Below are positions 25,001-33,655 of a stretch of 64,000 nucleotides of DNA, piece by piece. How positions within the stretch are numbered: the stretch's first letter is position 1; every line of letters begins with the position of its first letter. The DNA is from Nereocystis luetkeana. Taxonomy: Eukaryota; Sar; Phaeophyceae; Laminariales; Laminariaceae. The position numbers and the translations under genes were made by a program. The notes under the pieces were generated by a model. The model ran no database searches, was not told the DNA's origin, and was given only the letters and a program-made list of their open reading frames with translations. The DNA lies in the NCBI GenBank assembly GCA_031213475.1, contig JARUPZ010000007.1:9784458-9848457 (forward strand), in the 5' to 3' direction.

Positions 25001-25446
25001 CAATAAGAGTCAGATTTAGGTACATGAGCAGCACTGCAGCACTAAACGCACCATTCGAGAATGTGCAAGCCAATCAGTATATACCGAAACATAACGACCG
25101 TTCGGTAATTGATATTCATACCAAACAGTCACTACATTTGTGGACAAAGTGATACATAATTACGTCTTGCACATGCGTATGTAAATTTTTGGATGAAAAA
25201 CACGACCACGCATATTATATTAGCACAGAGAAACAACCATCGAACGGGGGCGTAACAATCACGCTTCAGCATGGACACAGCTGGTCATCAGAGCTGTGCT
25301 TCCTATACGTGAACAGCAGCACCAGTTGCCCTCACCTGCCGGTTGGAAAAGAAGCTCCCGAAGCGGGACGGGGTCGAATCCTCCTCAAGCCGCGCCTGGC
25401 GAGACCTGTCGAAGGCCAGCATATACGGGAACATGTACATTTGCAT
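9819..25446 (-). CDS. Protein kinase gene, at least nine exons, with long low-complexity N-terminal region
   Basis: Exons recognised, 5' to 3' on the minus strand: 25446-25336, 23760-23091, 22732-21436, about 19280-19140, 17955-17807, 13744-13572, 12290-12207, 10370-10287, 9923-9819 (stop TGA). Phases agree across every junction except 21436/19280, where at least one exon (subdomain III, helix C Glu) is missing from my model. Seen: glycine loop GEGQFGRV, catalytic Lys in YAVKEP, HANIIRV and MPIMMEAG (subdomains IV-V), HRDIKAGN, ADFGMT, GYIPVE in place of APE, GDVFSFAVVM (subdomain IX) and a C-lobe RGMRPTM motif. The family signature is a eukaryotic protein kinase, most like TKL or receptor-like kinases; substrate unknown. 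Intron lengths reach 4 kb and carry pseudo-exons and MITEs. One exon carries a frame-breaking tandem duplication, so activity of this allele is uncertain. Confidence 0.82.
10287..10370 (-). CDS. Kinase gene exon, 28 residues, helix G region
   Basis: Phase 0 on both sides, donor TCACGC/GTGAGT. It reads ERSMYDGSFDEIMLLPERL then DDSVPNKSR. It joins in frame to the last exon, giving NKSR-VCEWLWRC, and corresponds to the variable region before subdomain XI. Confidence 0.65.
10705..11030 (-). mobile_element. SINE-like dispersed repeat, copy 1
   Basis: About 300 bp shared with copies at 37.4, 47.2 and 53.5 kb. On the minus strand it holds AACCGCTTGTGA-type hairpin sequence, GGCGCTTCGC, and GGTCTATGGCCATACGACTA, and ends CATGCATGATATCGAGTAC followed by a C-rich tract. 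No ORF in common. No clear tRNA or 5S head, so SINE status rests on length, 3' tail and dispersion. Confidence 0.6.
11100..11225. repeat. Dispersed repeat C, copy 1
   Basis: Shares CCCTGGTTGTCTAGCTCACG and TACAGTGTCGTTGCCAACCG with 48,910-49,044. Confidence 0.7.
11720..12050. repeat. Higher-order tandem repeat
   Basis: A short unit of about 19 bp (CTACTGTAGTCCAATAGG) is nested in a unit of about 130 bp that begins CTTTCGGGGAATGTTTATGA; three large units. Confidence 0.65.
12207..12290 (-). CDS. Kinase gene exon, 28 residues, C-lobe insert
   Basis: Acceptor GTGAGCAG/, donor TTTCAG/GTATGT, phase 0 on both sides. It reads LLMIDQEPMELQEIYNDGG then DASEIFHFQ. The acidic sequence sits where kinases vary between helices F and G. 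Phase, strand and strong splice sites support it; no motif is conserved enough for a homology claim. Confidence 0.6.
12345..12412. repeat. (GGGAA)n microsatellite
   Basis: About thirteen perfect pentamer units in a kinase intron. Confidence 0.9.
12575..12830. repeat. ATC(T)ACAGAT-type degenerate minisatellite
   Basis: Units of about 11 bp around ACAGATCATCT; a similar array is at 39,100-39,260. Confidence 0.55.
12920..13215. repeat. Minisatellite of about 33 bp, roughly nine units
   Basis: Core AACTCCCAATTTCTTAAGTT, strongly diverged between units. Confidence 0.65.
13373..13490. repeat. Dispersed repeat D, copy 1
   Basis: Shares GGACGGACACTGG-like and TAGAAAGAACG sequences with 55,818-55,955 and 57,829-57,955, same orientation. 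Confidence 0.55.
13572..13744 (-). CDS. Kinase gene exon: activation segment and subdomain IX
   Basis: Acceptor CTTTGATAG/AC, donor CACACG/GTGAGAG, phase 1 in and phase 0 out. It encodes DIGANTEARTGSPGYIPVE, then GPDGDVFSFAVVMVYVFF. GSPGYIPVE corresponds to the GTPGYMAPE of active kinases with Ala-Pro-Glu changed to Pro-Val-Glu. The GDVFSF strand supplies the conserved Asp of subdomain IX. Two related copies, inverted to each other, lie at 15.17-15.55 kb. Confidence 0.8.
14190..14450 (-). pseudogene. Degenerate copy of the HRD/DFG kinase exon, split by a MITE
   Basis: Minus-strand reading gives ETACGVNHMHAKGKAHRDVK, then, after a break of about 110 bp, TAKVGEFGMARD. Aspartate of DFG has become Glu. 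The break contains a TTAAGGACTGCACTCCC-type MITE fragment (14,262-14,345). Order and orientation match the intact exon at 17.8 kb. Confidence 0.7.
14262..14345. mobile_element. Fragment of a related MITE subfamily
   Basis: TTAAGGACTGCACTCCCA then TGGGGACAAA; the same head occurs at 24,962-25,050. It interrupts a kinase pseudo-exon. Confidence 0.55.
14505..14680 (+). pseudogene. Inverted degenerate copy of the HRD/DFG kinase exon
   Basis: On the plus strand, pieces of the exon are read in shifting frames: SRMHD, EGHRDIEA, VEGGDETTF and ADFFGTACER. It mirrors the minus-strand copy at 14.19-14.45 kb, the two meeting near 14,480, so together they form an imperfect palindrome. Confidence 0.6.
15165..15350 (+). 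pseudogene. Inverted copy of the activation-segment kinase exon
   Basis: On the plus strand the acceptor CTTTGATAG/AC is kept and the reading is DIGANTEARTGSLRYIAVE, then GPDGDVF followed by an in-frame stop and FAVVMVYV. It forms a palindrome with the next copy; the mirror point is near 15,350. Confidence 0.75.
15350..15545 (-). pseudogene. Second forward copy of the activation-segment kinase exon
   Basis: Minus-strand reading DVGARTEASAGCSGYLPVE, then SPDGDVFSSTVLMVYVCF is open and keeps the acceptor, but a deletion after AACATG has removed the donor that the intact exon uses at 13,572. It could in principle be an alternative exon; the missing donor and changed residues (C in place of P before GY) make a pseudo-exon more likely. 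Confidence 0.65.
16055..16215 (-). pseudogene. Degenerate forward copy of the HRD/DFG kinase exon
   Basis: Minus-strand fragments EATSGLSRVQAKGKARRDAK and ADFF with shifts of frame between; His of HRD is Arg. It lies 5' of the second activation-segment copy with the same order and spacing as in the 14.4/13.7 kb pair, so a unit of two exons plus its intron was copied. Confidence 0.6.
16262..16432 (+). pseudogene. Inverted degenerate copy of the HRD/DFG kinase exon
   Basis: Plus-strand reading EVSHMHAQEKTYRDVEAGNV, then IIVGEGGE and a stop. It mirrors the copy at 16.06-16.21 kb around a short hairpin near 16,230 (GCAGACTGCCT... repeated on both sides). Confidence 0.65.
17807..17955 (-). CDS. 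Kinase gene exon: catalytic loop HRD and DFG
   Basis: Bounded by TTTATTGTAG/G and TGCG/GTGAGAAA, phase 2 in and phase 1 out. It encodes LLYETACGVSHMHGKGK, HRDIKAGNIIVVGEG and TLTAKVADFGMT: catalytic Asp, Lys and Asn of subdomain VIb and the Mg-binding DFG of subdomain VII are intact. It is the only intact member of five related copies in this window; the others (14.2-16.4 kb) are damaged. Confidence 0.85.
19140..19280 (-). CDS. Kinase gene exon: subdomains IV-V, GC donor
   Basis: Reads VSDHANIIRVVAMDPTLP, MPIMMEAGSRDMFDVIYDA and ISMAAKI, the usual beta-4/beta-5 and hinge segment of a protein kinase (H-x-NI-x-R, then a hydrophobic strand and gatekeeper region). The only donor that keeps phase with the next exon is AAGATCAG/GCGAGT, a GC-AG type intron; it leaves phase 2, which the next exon requires. 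The acceptor is less certain (GCCGCGAAG/TGTGTC). Two degenerate copies lie just upstream at 19,505-19,770. Confidence 0.6.
19505..19770. pseudogene. Palindromic pair of copies of the subdomain IV-V kinase exon
   Basis: Plus-strand half (19,505-19,640): SVSDHASIIRVVAMDHTLPS, MLIMIEAGS. Minus-strand half (19,640-19,770): VWDHPSINRVMTMNHTLPT, MPIMMGAGS. The halves meet in a near-perfect hairpin (GGCTCCATA...TATGGAGCC) around 19,640. Together with the functional exon at 19,140-19,280 they form a forward-inverted-forward triplet. Confidence 0.7.
20602..20696. mobile_element. piggyBac-like MITE, copy 5, diverged
   Basis: CCCTTCTAAGGCAAACTGCA ... CAGTTTGCCTTAGAAG. Ends share an insertion GCAAA relative to the other copies on both arms, so the arms have evolved together. 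Confidence 0.7.
21436..22732 (-). CDS. Kinase gene exon 3: low-complexity region plus ATP-binding loop
   Basis: A 1,297-bp exon bounded by a GCCCCACAG acceptor and a CGAG/GTGAGGG donor (phase 0 in, phase 1 out). It encodes Glu/Gln runs, then five imperfect repeats of about 22 residues with core SSILAG (SSILAGVSLPE, FSILAGGSPA, SFIPAGFASE, SSVLAGLAPE, SSILAGFSPA), a poly-Ser run near 22,030-22,075, a Gly-rich stretch and a poly-Glu run near 21,720-21,745. It closes with the start of the kinase fold: LIWHEVLGEGQFGRV, then YAVKEPYR with the catalytic lysine. The kinase domain therefore begins roughly 400 residues into this exon; the front is likely disordered. Confidence 0.8.
23091..23760 (-). 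CDS. Kinase gene exon 2, frame broken by a 112-bp tandem duplication
   Basis: The exon follows a pyrimidine-rich acceptor (TTTTCACTGAAG/) and ends at CGCAG/GTGTGTG in phase 0. It begins with a Lys/Arg-rich stretch, then carries the block LDPGLLDDLESQP...SLQYAASVTIR twice, because a 112-bp segment (23452-23563, repeated 23564-23675) is exactly duplicated. As 112 is not a multiple of 3, the downstream copy is read in another frame and a stop follows. With one copy the frame is continuous into the Ser/Pro-rich part ending in IADCDMPAETQ. Either the allele is broken or the duplication is an assembly or haplotype artefact. Confidence 0.55.
23950..24055. repeat. (GAGT)n microsatellite
   Basis: About 25 tetramer units, some GAAT, in a kinase intron. 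Confidence 0.9.
24400..24508 (+). mobile_element. TA-flanked MITE, copy 3
   Basis: A near-consensus copy of 109 bp with inverted ends of about 28 bp (TTACGGGGGACCATAG core) and an AT-rich loop. No ORF. Confidence 0.9.
24962..25050. mobile_element. Second fragment of the TTAAGGACTGCACTCCC subfamily
   Basis: About 85 bp similar to 14,262-14,345, both starting at TTAA and running through AGAGTC to GCACTGCAGCA. Intron 1 of the kinase gene. Confidence 0.55.
25336..25446 (-). CDS. Probable first coding exon of the kinase gene
   Basis: Three in-frame ATGs (25446, 25440, 25434) follow an in-frame TAA directly upstream, so translation must begin at one of them. The exon reads on through MFPYMLAFDRSRQARLEED and FGSFFSNRQ to a consensus donor CAG/GTGAGG, ending in phase 0. 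The next exon on the strand (23760) begins in phase 0. Assignment to the kinase gene rests on strand, order and phase only; no domain is recognised. Confidence 0.5.
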
Positions 25447-25879
25447 TTACATGATATCATATGTTCGTGTTTCAACAGCAGCAGCAGCAGGAGTTCAGAA
25501 AAAGAGAGCCAATTGAGGATAATGCCGATCGCCGAATGCCAAGCAAATCGTCCTCAGAGCAGTCCATCGTGCGGACGTGTTTTCCATGCCACCCCGATCG
25601 ACGAGAGACAATGTCTATATACCGCTCCTGCTGCACAGAGCCGCGTTTAATCATCATCGTTTCGAGCCTAATTCTAGCAGCATCCTTCCCCCCCGACGAC
25701 GCGTGCGTGTTTGGAAACCGAGCAACACAGAAGAGACGTACCAGGTACGTCTGTTTGTGGTTCGAATTCCACAGCACGCTCCACGCACATACAACTCGCC
25801 CCGGTGGAACACAGGGTGGTGTCTGTCTGCATTATGCAAGAGCTTCTGCCCTAGGGCAGCAAAGAGTGCCGTTCTTCAA

Positions 25880-28185
25880 ACGTGGTGATTCCGGGGTAAC
25901 CCTCGACCGCAATACCGGGGGTACCGGTATCAGTTCGGTACGGCCTTCATACTCTACCGAACAATCCAGTATGATTCGGTACGAACTCGTTACAGGTGAC
26001 CGACACTGCGGTAGGTTCGATACACCCAGCCCAATATACCCCGGGTACCGGTATGCTCTCGACCGCAATACCGGGGGTATTTGGTCGGTACGGCCTCGAT
26101 ACCGGTACTCGACTCTTCTGTACGTAGGGTATTTTTTCCACACCGGTACCTGACTCTTCAATAAGTTCGGTATTTGTTCGATACCGGTACGGTAAGTTCG
26201 GTATTTCCTATTGGTGGTACCCGACACTTCGGTACCTTAGGCACTTTTCTAATACCGGTACCCGACAACTCGGTAAGTTCGGAACACCCACCCAAGTGTA
26301 CCCCGGATACCGATATACCCTCGAACACAACACTGGGTGTACTGGTATTTTTCCGGTACTCGGCTCGATATCCTACCGAACACTCCGGTATTTTTTTTCA
26401 ATACCGTTATCCGACACTCCGGTAAGTTCGGTACTTTTGCCATACCGGTACTGGACACTTCGGTGAGTTCGGTACCTTTTCAATACCGGTACCTGACACT
26501 TCGGTACGTCCACCAAAGATACCCCCGGTACCGGTATACACTACGAAACTCTCCCTCGGAAACTTCAGTAAGTTTTGTATGAATTCGATACCGGTACTCT
26601 GGGTACCGGTATGCCCTCGTCCGCAATACCGGGGGTACCAGTATCTGTTCAGTACATCCTTAGTACCATATCGAAAAATCCGCTATGATTCGGTACAAAG
26701 TCAATACCGGTACCCGATACTGCGGTAAGTTCGGTACGAACTCACTACCTGGTATATATCAGTACCCGTCACTGCGGTTAGTTCGGTATGAGTTCGATAC
26801 CGATGCCCCGGGTACTGGTATACCTTTCACCACAATACCGGGGGTATCGGTATTTTTTCGGTACGGCCTCAATACCATACCGACCACTCCATTATAATCG
26901 GAAGGTACGAATTTAATACCGGTACCCGACACTTCGGCAAGCTTGGCACGACCTGAGTACCGGTACTCGGCACTACCGTAAGTTCGGTACGCCGACAAAA
27001 ATCCCCCGGGTACCGGTTTACCCTACCGAAAATACCCTGTACCTTTGTATTTTCGACCGCGACCTCTCCCGCAGCATGGTCTGACAGACTACATGCGTAT
27101 CTGAGGACACCGAGTCGATACCAGTGGTACTTCGTGTGTATCATATGCATGTCACACCACAACTATGGCAGTATCGTTCCATACATCAGTTTTTCTGCTG
27201 CCCTTTCGTGCATGTTTTAGCACACACTACAGGAGGTAAACATCATGTGGCCATTGATATATACTATGGCGCCCCGGGCACTGGCAGGGCTGCACCGGCG
27301 CGTGCGTAGCCGCCACTGCCGCTGTGTATCATATGTATATACTATAGCCCCGTCCGTTTCCCGTATCGGGGTTGAGTAATCTCAGACAGAGCACAGGCGC
27401 GTCGAAGCTGCCTGTACGGACGGTTTCATATCCAAACAAATCGCCATACCATACAGTACGAAACCCAATATTCTATTGAGTCGTTCTTGCACTCTAGGTA
27501 CCCTACCGAAGTCCTTGGTCGGGTTCGGTACGGCCTCAGTACCCTACAGAACATTCCAGTAAGGTTCGGTACGAACTTGATACCGGTACTCAGCACTTCG
27601 GTGAGTTCGGTAGGACCTCAATACCGGTACCCGACACTTCTGTAAGTCCGATACGACTGCACTACCGGTACCCGACACTTAGGTAAGGGCATACGGCGGG
27701 TATTTGCCTGATCAAAAAGCGGTTCGGTACGGCCTCAATACCCTTCCGAACATTCCGGTATGGTTCCGTACAAACTCGATAATACCACTACCCGTTCGGT
27801 ACAAACTCGATAATACCAGGGCTTTTCGCGGGTCATGACCCGACCCGCCGGGTCGGGTCAGGGGGGTTTCAAAATGTCGCGGGTCGGGTCGGGTCGGGCC
27901 AATTTTTTCAAAATCTCGCGGGTCGGGTCGGGTCGGGTCGGGTCGGGTCGGGTCAAGAGGTTTTGAATCTCGCGGGTCGGGTCGGGTCGGGTCAAGAGGA
28001 TTTCAAAATCTCGCGGGTTGGGTCGGGTCAGGTCAACACACCTCAAAATTTTCGCGGGTACCCGTGAGGTTTGACCTGACCCGCGAAAAGCCCTGGATAA
28101 TACCGGTACCCGACACTTCGGTAAGTTCGGTACGCCCACCGAAAATACCCCGGGTACCGGAATACCTTACCGAACATACACTTGG
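25880..28185. repeat. Palindromic ACCGGTA-rich satellite
   Basis: Degenerate units of 50-110 bp built from AATACCGGTACCCGACACTT and CGGTAAGTTCGGTACG, in two blocks (25,880-27,030 and 27,490-28,185). Almost every unit contains self-complementary CCGGTACC or ACCGGT. The hAT element at 27,817 sits inside it. Confidence 0.75.
27817..28095. mobile_element. hAT-type non-autonomous element with a GGGTC-repeat core
   Basis: A 279-bp element with perfect ends CAGGGCTTTTCGCGGGTCA / TGACCCGCGAAAAGCCCTG and an exact 8-bp direct repeat GATAATAC at 27,809-27,816 and 28,096-28,103. Eight-base duplications with CAGGG ends are characteristic of hAT transposons. The interior is (GGGTC)n blocks separated by CTCGCGGGTCGGG and T-rich spacers. 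No ORF; needs a transposase from elsewhere. Confidence 0.85.
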
Positions 28186-29689
28186 TCGAGGCTTAGACAT
28201 TCGCCGTGCCAGCTGATTCACGGCACCGCGTTCAGCACAGACAGCTTTGCCGTTTCCGTTCCGAAACATTGTTGCGTGTTGCTGTTCTTGACGAAACATC
28301 GAAAATTCAAGCGCTCGAAAAACCGACTCGAGGAAAGTCGAAAGAGAGCCTCCGCATCCCGCTCGTTCCGCGTTTGCGATTGCGGTTGATGCCAACAAAT
28401 GTTGTAACAGGTGTAAACCAGGTACATGATAAATATATTACAGCGTAAAGCGCGGGTGATGGCACTCGACAGCCGTTGCTCTCTCATCCCTCTTGTTGCT
28501 CGCTGACCTCTCCATATACAAGGCAAAGAGAAAGGACATCATACAGCTGTAGTAGGTGAGAGATGAGTCTTTGACGATACTCTCGAGACGCAATATGCGG
28601 TGCAATCAATGTCAGCCAGAGCCAACCCGGCAACTGGGCAGCACGGCACTACTTGTACCACACGACACGCAACATCGGCACTCACCCGACATTCACTCCT
28701 TCCGGGTCCAGTGGTAGACCCCGTAGCCTTGGCGTCGATGGCTGGGAGCATCGGCGGTAGAGGCAAACCGAACGCGATGCGTGGACGAGGTTGGCCTACT
28801 GCTGCTGTACGTACTCGTACTCGTACCGGTATTTATAGACGGGGCAAACCCACGACACACAAGAACGAGCTGAAAGCATGACACCCTTCAGCGCGGGAGC
28901 AAAGATTCAGCAGTTGGGGGACGAGACAGGTGGAAGTCGCGGCGTGAGATGGTCGCCATAGGCACAGCAGGTCCTATCTGGAAGCGGGCACGGAGACTCC
29001 TTATTTAAATACGAGTGCGCTCCAAGCGTGCATGTCGGTCGGTCCACAAGCAAGCGTCGACCTCATTTCATTTACGATACGAGTAAAAAAACAAAGATTG
29101 GTTGACGGCCTAGCTGCTGTTTTGACCCGTCACAGGCGTCTTTTTTTTAACTCGGTACCATTTCCTAAATGTCCGTCCGTCAAGCGGCATGAGTGCCGTC
29201 AAGGCGACAAACGCCAATCCAATGTTCAGTATGTGGATTCTCATGACGACTGTCCGTCGGGAGGCAAGAATTCCGTCATTTCTGTCAACATGTCAAGGCC
29301 ATAAATCATTTGCGGCGTGTTTATTGGCCAATGGGGTTTGCACGTGCATTAAACTAAAACCAACAAACGATCGCCACCGTCCGCGTTTCGAGTTCCGTCG
29401 ATCGTCGTTTCTCTTCTCCCCATCCTCTTCCTTTTTACTTCGTTTGGTATACTCAACTGCACCCGGGTTTCGACATACCTGGTACCAGGTATGACTTAGG
29501 ATAATAATAGGATACGTTTTGAGAAACGCTGGAAGGGCTTTTCACACGGTTCTTCGATTGTTTCGTTGTCGTGCCTTTCTGGTGTTTGCCCATCCACCGC
29601 GCCGCCTCGGCGAGACAAAACGCACCCGCGCAAGCTACGAATCAGCCCTGTACTTCGCTGCTACATACACGGGTAGCTTCCGTACAGTA

Positions 29690-30050
29690 GTGTGGGCTCG
29701 TTCGCCTATACTACCCAGCGAGGCTACCGAGACTTTCCGGCCGGATTGAAACAAATCAGACGTAAACGAAATGACCTCCAGGGTCCCTGTACCCCACGAA
29801 ATCGAAACTTACCGCGGTCTTGAACACGAGCGAGCGCCCGACAGCCACACGCCCCCGCGGTTGAAAAACGCGACACACACATAGATACCTCCTCCGCGCC
29901 TACCTTCTCCGCCGCTGCGCCACCCACTCACCTGGAGGTTGCCGATCGACTCGCCGGTCGGACTGAAAACAAACACGCGTAAACGATGATGATCCCAGCC
30001 GTGTTTGTTCCACGAAGAACTCGAAAACAATTACTGCGGCGAACGCCCCA
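29690..30050 (-). other. Duplicated exon-like unit with one good small exon
   Basis: The 31-bp stretch 29,962-29,932 lies between GTTTGTTTTCAG/ and CTCCAG/GTGAGTGG and encodes PTGESIGNLQ, which resembles the E-S-I-G-N-L turn of plant-type leucine-rich repeats. A diverged copy of the same stretch lies at 29,690-29,760, and the segment before it (GACCGCG/GTAAGTTT, donor near 29,811) matches the segment at 30,002-30,050. So a unit of about 220 bp is duplicated. Fragment of an LRR gene or chance; too short to decide. Confidence 0.3.
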
Positions 30051-30698
30051 CCACCTATGCCCCCCCGACCATATGAACACACAACCCGTACACCGACACA
30101 GAGTATATACACACACATCAGCACCTTGTCTGCGGCGCGGCGGCTTCGATAGCGGAGGTTGCGATGGGGGTGATCGTCTCCTTCCATGGCCGAGTCGAGT
30201 TGGGCCGATCGTGTCGCCGTAAGACTTAAACGTCGTAGTAGTTGTGGTATTTGTGGGACGGTAGACGCGCGTGAAGGCGCGGTTTCGAACAGTCTCGGAG
30301 GCGCGACAGGTCGCCTTGTGTTCCTTGACCCTTGGCGTTGGCGCTTGGCGTCGGCGCAGGTAGATGGCTGAGTCGGTCTTCTTGCTAAGGAGGAAAAACT
30401 GGGAAAAGGTAAAGTGAACGAGGTGGGAGGGCGTCGAGCTGGGAGAACAAAATGCAAAAACATGGAACGAAGCGTTGATTGAGGATGTTGAACCGAGGAA
30501 CGGTGTAAACCCATTTTGGCCAATAATATCGTCGAGCATAAACGAATGAGGTTAGCTGACACGGCGGCGACTCACGGCAGTGATGCATTACCGGGGTTTG
30601 TCGTGACGCGTGATCGATTCGCGAATAATAATCGATTGAGCGGGGTCCGTCTTGATTCAGCACATCGCGTTGCTCCTCTATCAAGCATGATTGCCCTG

Positions 30699-30729
<31 letters not shown>

Positions 30730-31589
30730 TGTGTTCATTTTTCGCTTGCCGTCTGGCACTCAATGTGTACATACAGCACATACATGCATATCAGGTACGT
30801 TATAACGCCCATACATATTTTAGCCAGATATCATGAGTCGAGTCTCGAGTACTCTTTCTTGTATACGGCATCCCTTCTATCGCTCTTGCCCGCGCGTCTC
30901 CGAAAGTTACTGTACGTAACCCCCCCTACGAGTGATTGTCATCCCCCTGCACCACACTTCCTGCCGTGAGTTGTATTCTCTCAGTGTTTCGTGCTGATTT
31001 CCCAATGGTGACCCACTCATCATCGCACGATTGATACCATCCATGATGATGACATAAACATTGTGTTGCTCGTTTACTCTCTCTCGCTCCCAACGTCAAC
31101 ACGGCCACACTTGGTGGGCGAAGGGTATTACGACAGTTACGCCGCACCACACCAGCGTCGCCATCGTCAGGTGTGCATCTGGGCATTCACCGCGCCCATT
31201 GCCCAAAAATAGACATATATCTGATGCCGTCAGGTATGAAAAACGTAACCGAAGCAAGAGCGTACTCGTAGCATATTTGTTTAGCACCAAGTGTTTATCA
31301 TGACAGACTGTCGCCCCTCACAATTAATGTGAGTAAGCGTTCGATGCCAAAATGTACATACCTGTGGTATGCCTCTTCTCTGGAAAGGGCTACGTATGCT
31401 ACGAGCGAGTCGGAGTGGGAAGCACGTACAATTTATACTTATGTGTAGTCTGTTGCTATCATACAACCAGTTGGTGCGTGGCGTGGACTCGTGGAAAAGA
31501 GCCACCTAAAGCAAAGGGCACAGTAAACATCAATTATACCTCGGCAGTGGTACGCCTAATAGTAAAAGGGGAGATAAGCTGCCATTGTT

Positions 31590-31790
31590 TTTACCACAGG
31601 CAGCGAAACAGGAAGGGAATACGAATAGCAAAACGTTTCTACCCTGTATGTAATATATGGAAACTGCGTAGTGAGCGCCCAACTGTTGGAGACGTCACTT
31701 TAGGAGTAGGGACGTCCTCCGTCTCGAAAGGGATGTGGGGTCAATGATAAAATGACTAAGGCAAGCAACAAATGAGTACGCCCCCCACCC
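31590..31790 (+). mobile_element. LINE 3' end fragment ending in C-rich tract
   Basis: Matches the end of the 45-kb LINE: CAGGCAGCGAAACAGGAAGG onward to GCAAGCAACAAATGAGTACG and CCCCCCACCCC. Protein remnants KQEGN and SKTFL in shifting frames. Confidence 0.7.
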
Positions 31791-31959
31791 CTGTTCGATC
31801 ACATGGGGGGAGGGGGGGGGATTGTATGCGCGTTGGTAATACACCTGATTCCTGATACTTGGCATGCGTACCTGGTTCGAGTATACCGAAGGAAGTGTAT
31901 ACACTACATATGGTGACTCAAACCTGCTCTTGATTCTTCCGCGCCGTCAGAGCCAAGGG

Positions 31960-32340
31960 GGGGGGGGGGGGGGCGTACTCATTTGTTGCTTGCCTTAGTC
32001 ATTTGACCATTGACCACGCGTCCCTTTCGAGACGGAGCACCGTTCCTACTCCTAATAGAGACACCTCCAACAATTGGGCGCTCATTACGTTGTTTCCATA
32101 TATCACATAAAAACTTTTTGCTAATCTTATCCCCTTCCTGTTTGGCCGCCTGTGGCCACCATCTATCTCCTAGGATAGCGATCGTTTTCTCGCTGCTATC
32201 TAGTGTGTCAAACTCCTCCATGTCACATTCTTCTATTTTCCTCATCTCCTCTTCTAACACATCCCGTTCCTCGTCAGAGCCAAGGGGGCGACGTTTTCTC
32301 GTTGCTACTGTAGAATGCCTCTCTAAAACCACTTTGTAGG
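31960..32340 (-). mobile_element. LINE 3' end fragment, open reading frame of 117 codons
   Basis: Minus-strand reading SDEERDVLEEEMRKIEECDM, LGDRWWPQAAKQEGDKISK, FLCDIWKQRNERPIVGG and VVNGQMTKASNK: the C terminus of the LINE protein, less decayed than the copy at 45 kb. It then runs to GAGTACGCCCCCC. Tail-to-tail with the 31.6-kb fragment. Confidence 0.75.
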
Positions 32341-33270
32341 ACCTGTGCTTAAGTTGCTTGACTTTTGGATATGAATTTTTGTGTTACGGTGTTCAGGGGG
32401 GGAAAGACGTAAACATGCCCCCGCCCTGTGGTGCGATGAGTTTTAGTATACCTAGCATACTGTCCGTTATTTTTCGTGTTTGAAGTTTGGTTCTCGTGAT
32501 GAAAGGCTTCACATTCTGTGTGTACTGTATTTTTATTTCGTATAAAGTGCTATAACAGTAGAACTAGGATCATGTTCTGTTCGCCCCAGCCTCATTCCTG
32601 GGTCAACGTGGGTTACACTGGATGGGCACATCAGAAACCCCGATCGAGTACGAAAGCATTTTATGCCACGAAAAGAAACAACAAAAAACGAGCAGGCAGG
32701 GAAAACACGAGTAAATTATTGCGAGCATACGTATAGGAATATGGATAACCCCCCCTGAGGGACCATACAGAGTAGTCTCTAGGGAGGGAAATAAAAGTAC
32801 TGGACACCCACCCACCAAAAACAACAATTTTGGTTTGTTTGAACGTGATGAGAATAAGGATGAGAAGGGTTCGTTAAATCATTGACTTCAATGTTGTCAC
32901 GTAGCTCTGAATACGAACTCTCGCGAGCGAAAGAAAGAAACCCCCCCACAATGAATGCAACCATAGTGCCGCCGCATGCCCTCCGAGCCGATTTAGGATA
33001 TCACCAGACCTACGGACCGGGGGGAAACAAAGAACACGCCCCACGCCCCTCTATTCCGTCTGACCGCGTGGAAAAATGTACCAGGGTGTTGGTAAATAGG
33101 CTGCCGATTACTTGTCTTCCTCCTCTTTTCCTCTTTTTCTGCGGGCGCAGACGAAACAACCACACACACAAGCAGGCAGGCAAAAAAAGCAGATGCATGT
33201 TTTTACGTCAGAGGGACGCCTAAGGTCTCTGACGCTCCGATGTCTCGGCGAGCTCTCCTAGTACTATTAC

Positions 33271-33385
33271 TATTACGAGGGACCATAGAAAATAGGACCA
33301 ATTATTGTTAGTAAAAATGGTTAAATATATAGGTGTTTGTGTGTACCCTAGGTCCTACCGGTATTTAGTATGGTCCCCCGTAATA
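33271..33385 (+). mobile_element. TA-flanked MITE, copy 4
   Basis: As copy 3, but with a clean 6-bp insertion CCGGTA after a TA (giving TACCGGTA) near the right end, about 33,358. Confidence 0.85.
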
Positions 33386-33398
33386 GACCTCACCCCCT

Positions 33399-33655
33399 GT
33401 AGGGCTGGGCACTGCCACAGCAATAAGTACTGGCAGTACTATTCTACTGATTGGCCTGGCCAGTATGTTCGCCCAGTATATTTTATCTGACGTATGCCCA
33501 AGAAACAAGACGTATGATATATAGTACGGAAACCCACCAAAAAATGCGTTCCGGGAGGAGGAGATACAGTACGACACCGCTGCAATCCAGTATGCTGATT
33601 GATTTTGACGACAGCATAATCGCTACTGACTGGGGTCACCCAGTGCCCAGCCCTT
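33399..33655. mobile_element. Possible second inverted-repeat element (hAT-like ends)
   Basis: Ends AGGGCTGGGCACTG / CAGTGCCCAGCCCT are exact complements 257 bp apart. No 8-bp duplication is visible, so insertion is not proven. Confidence 0.45.

Noticed and set aside
25461..26153. 230-codon plus-strand open frame
   Set aside because: Runs from a single-copy stretch into the ACCGGTA satellite; composition follows the repeat, and the real exon here is on the minus strand.
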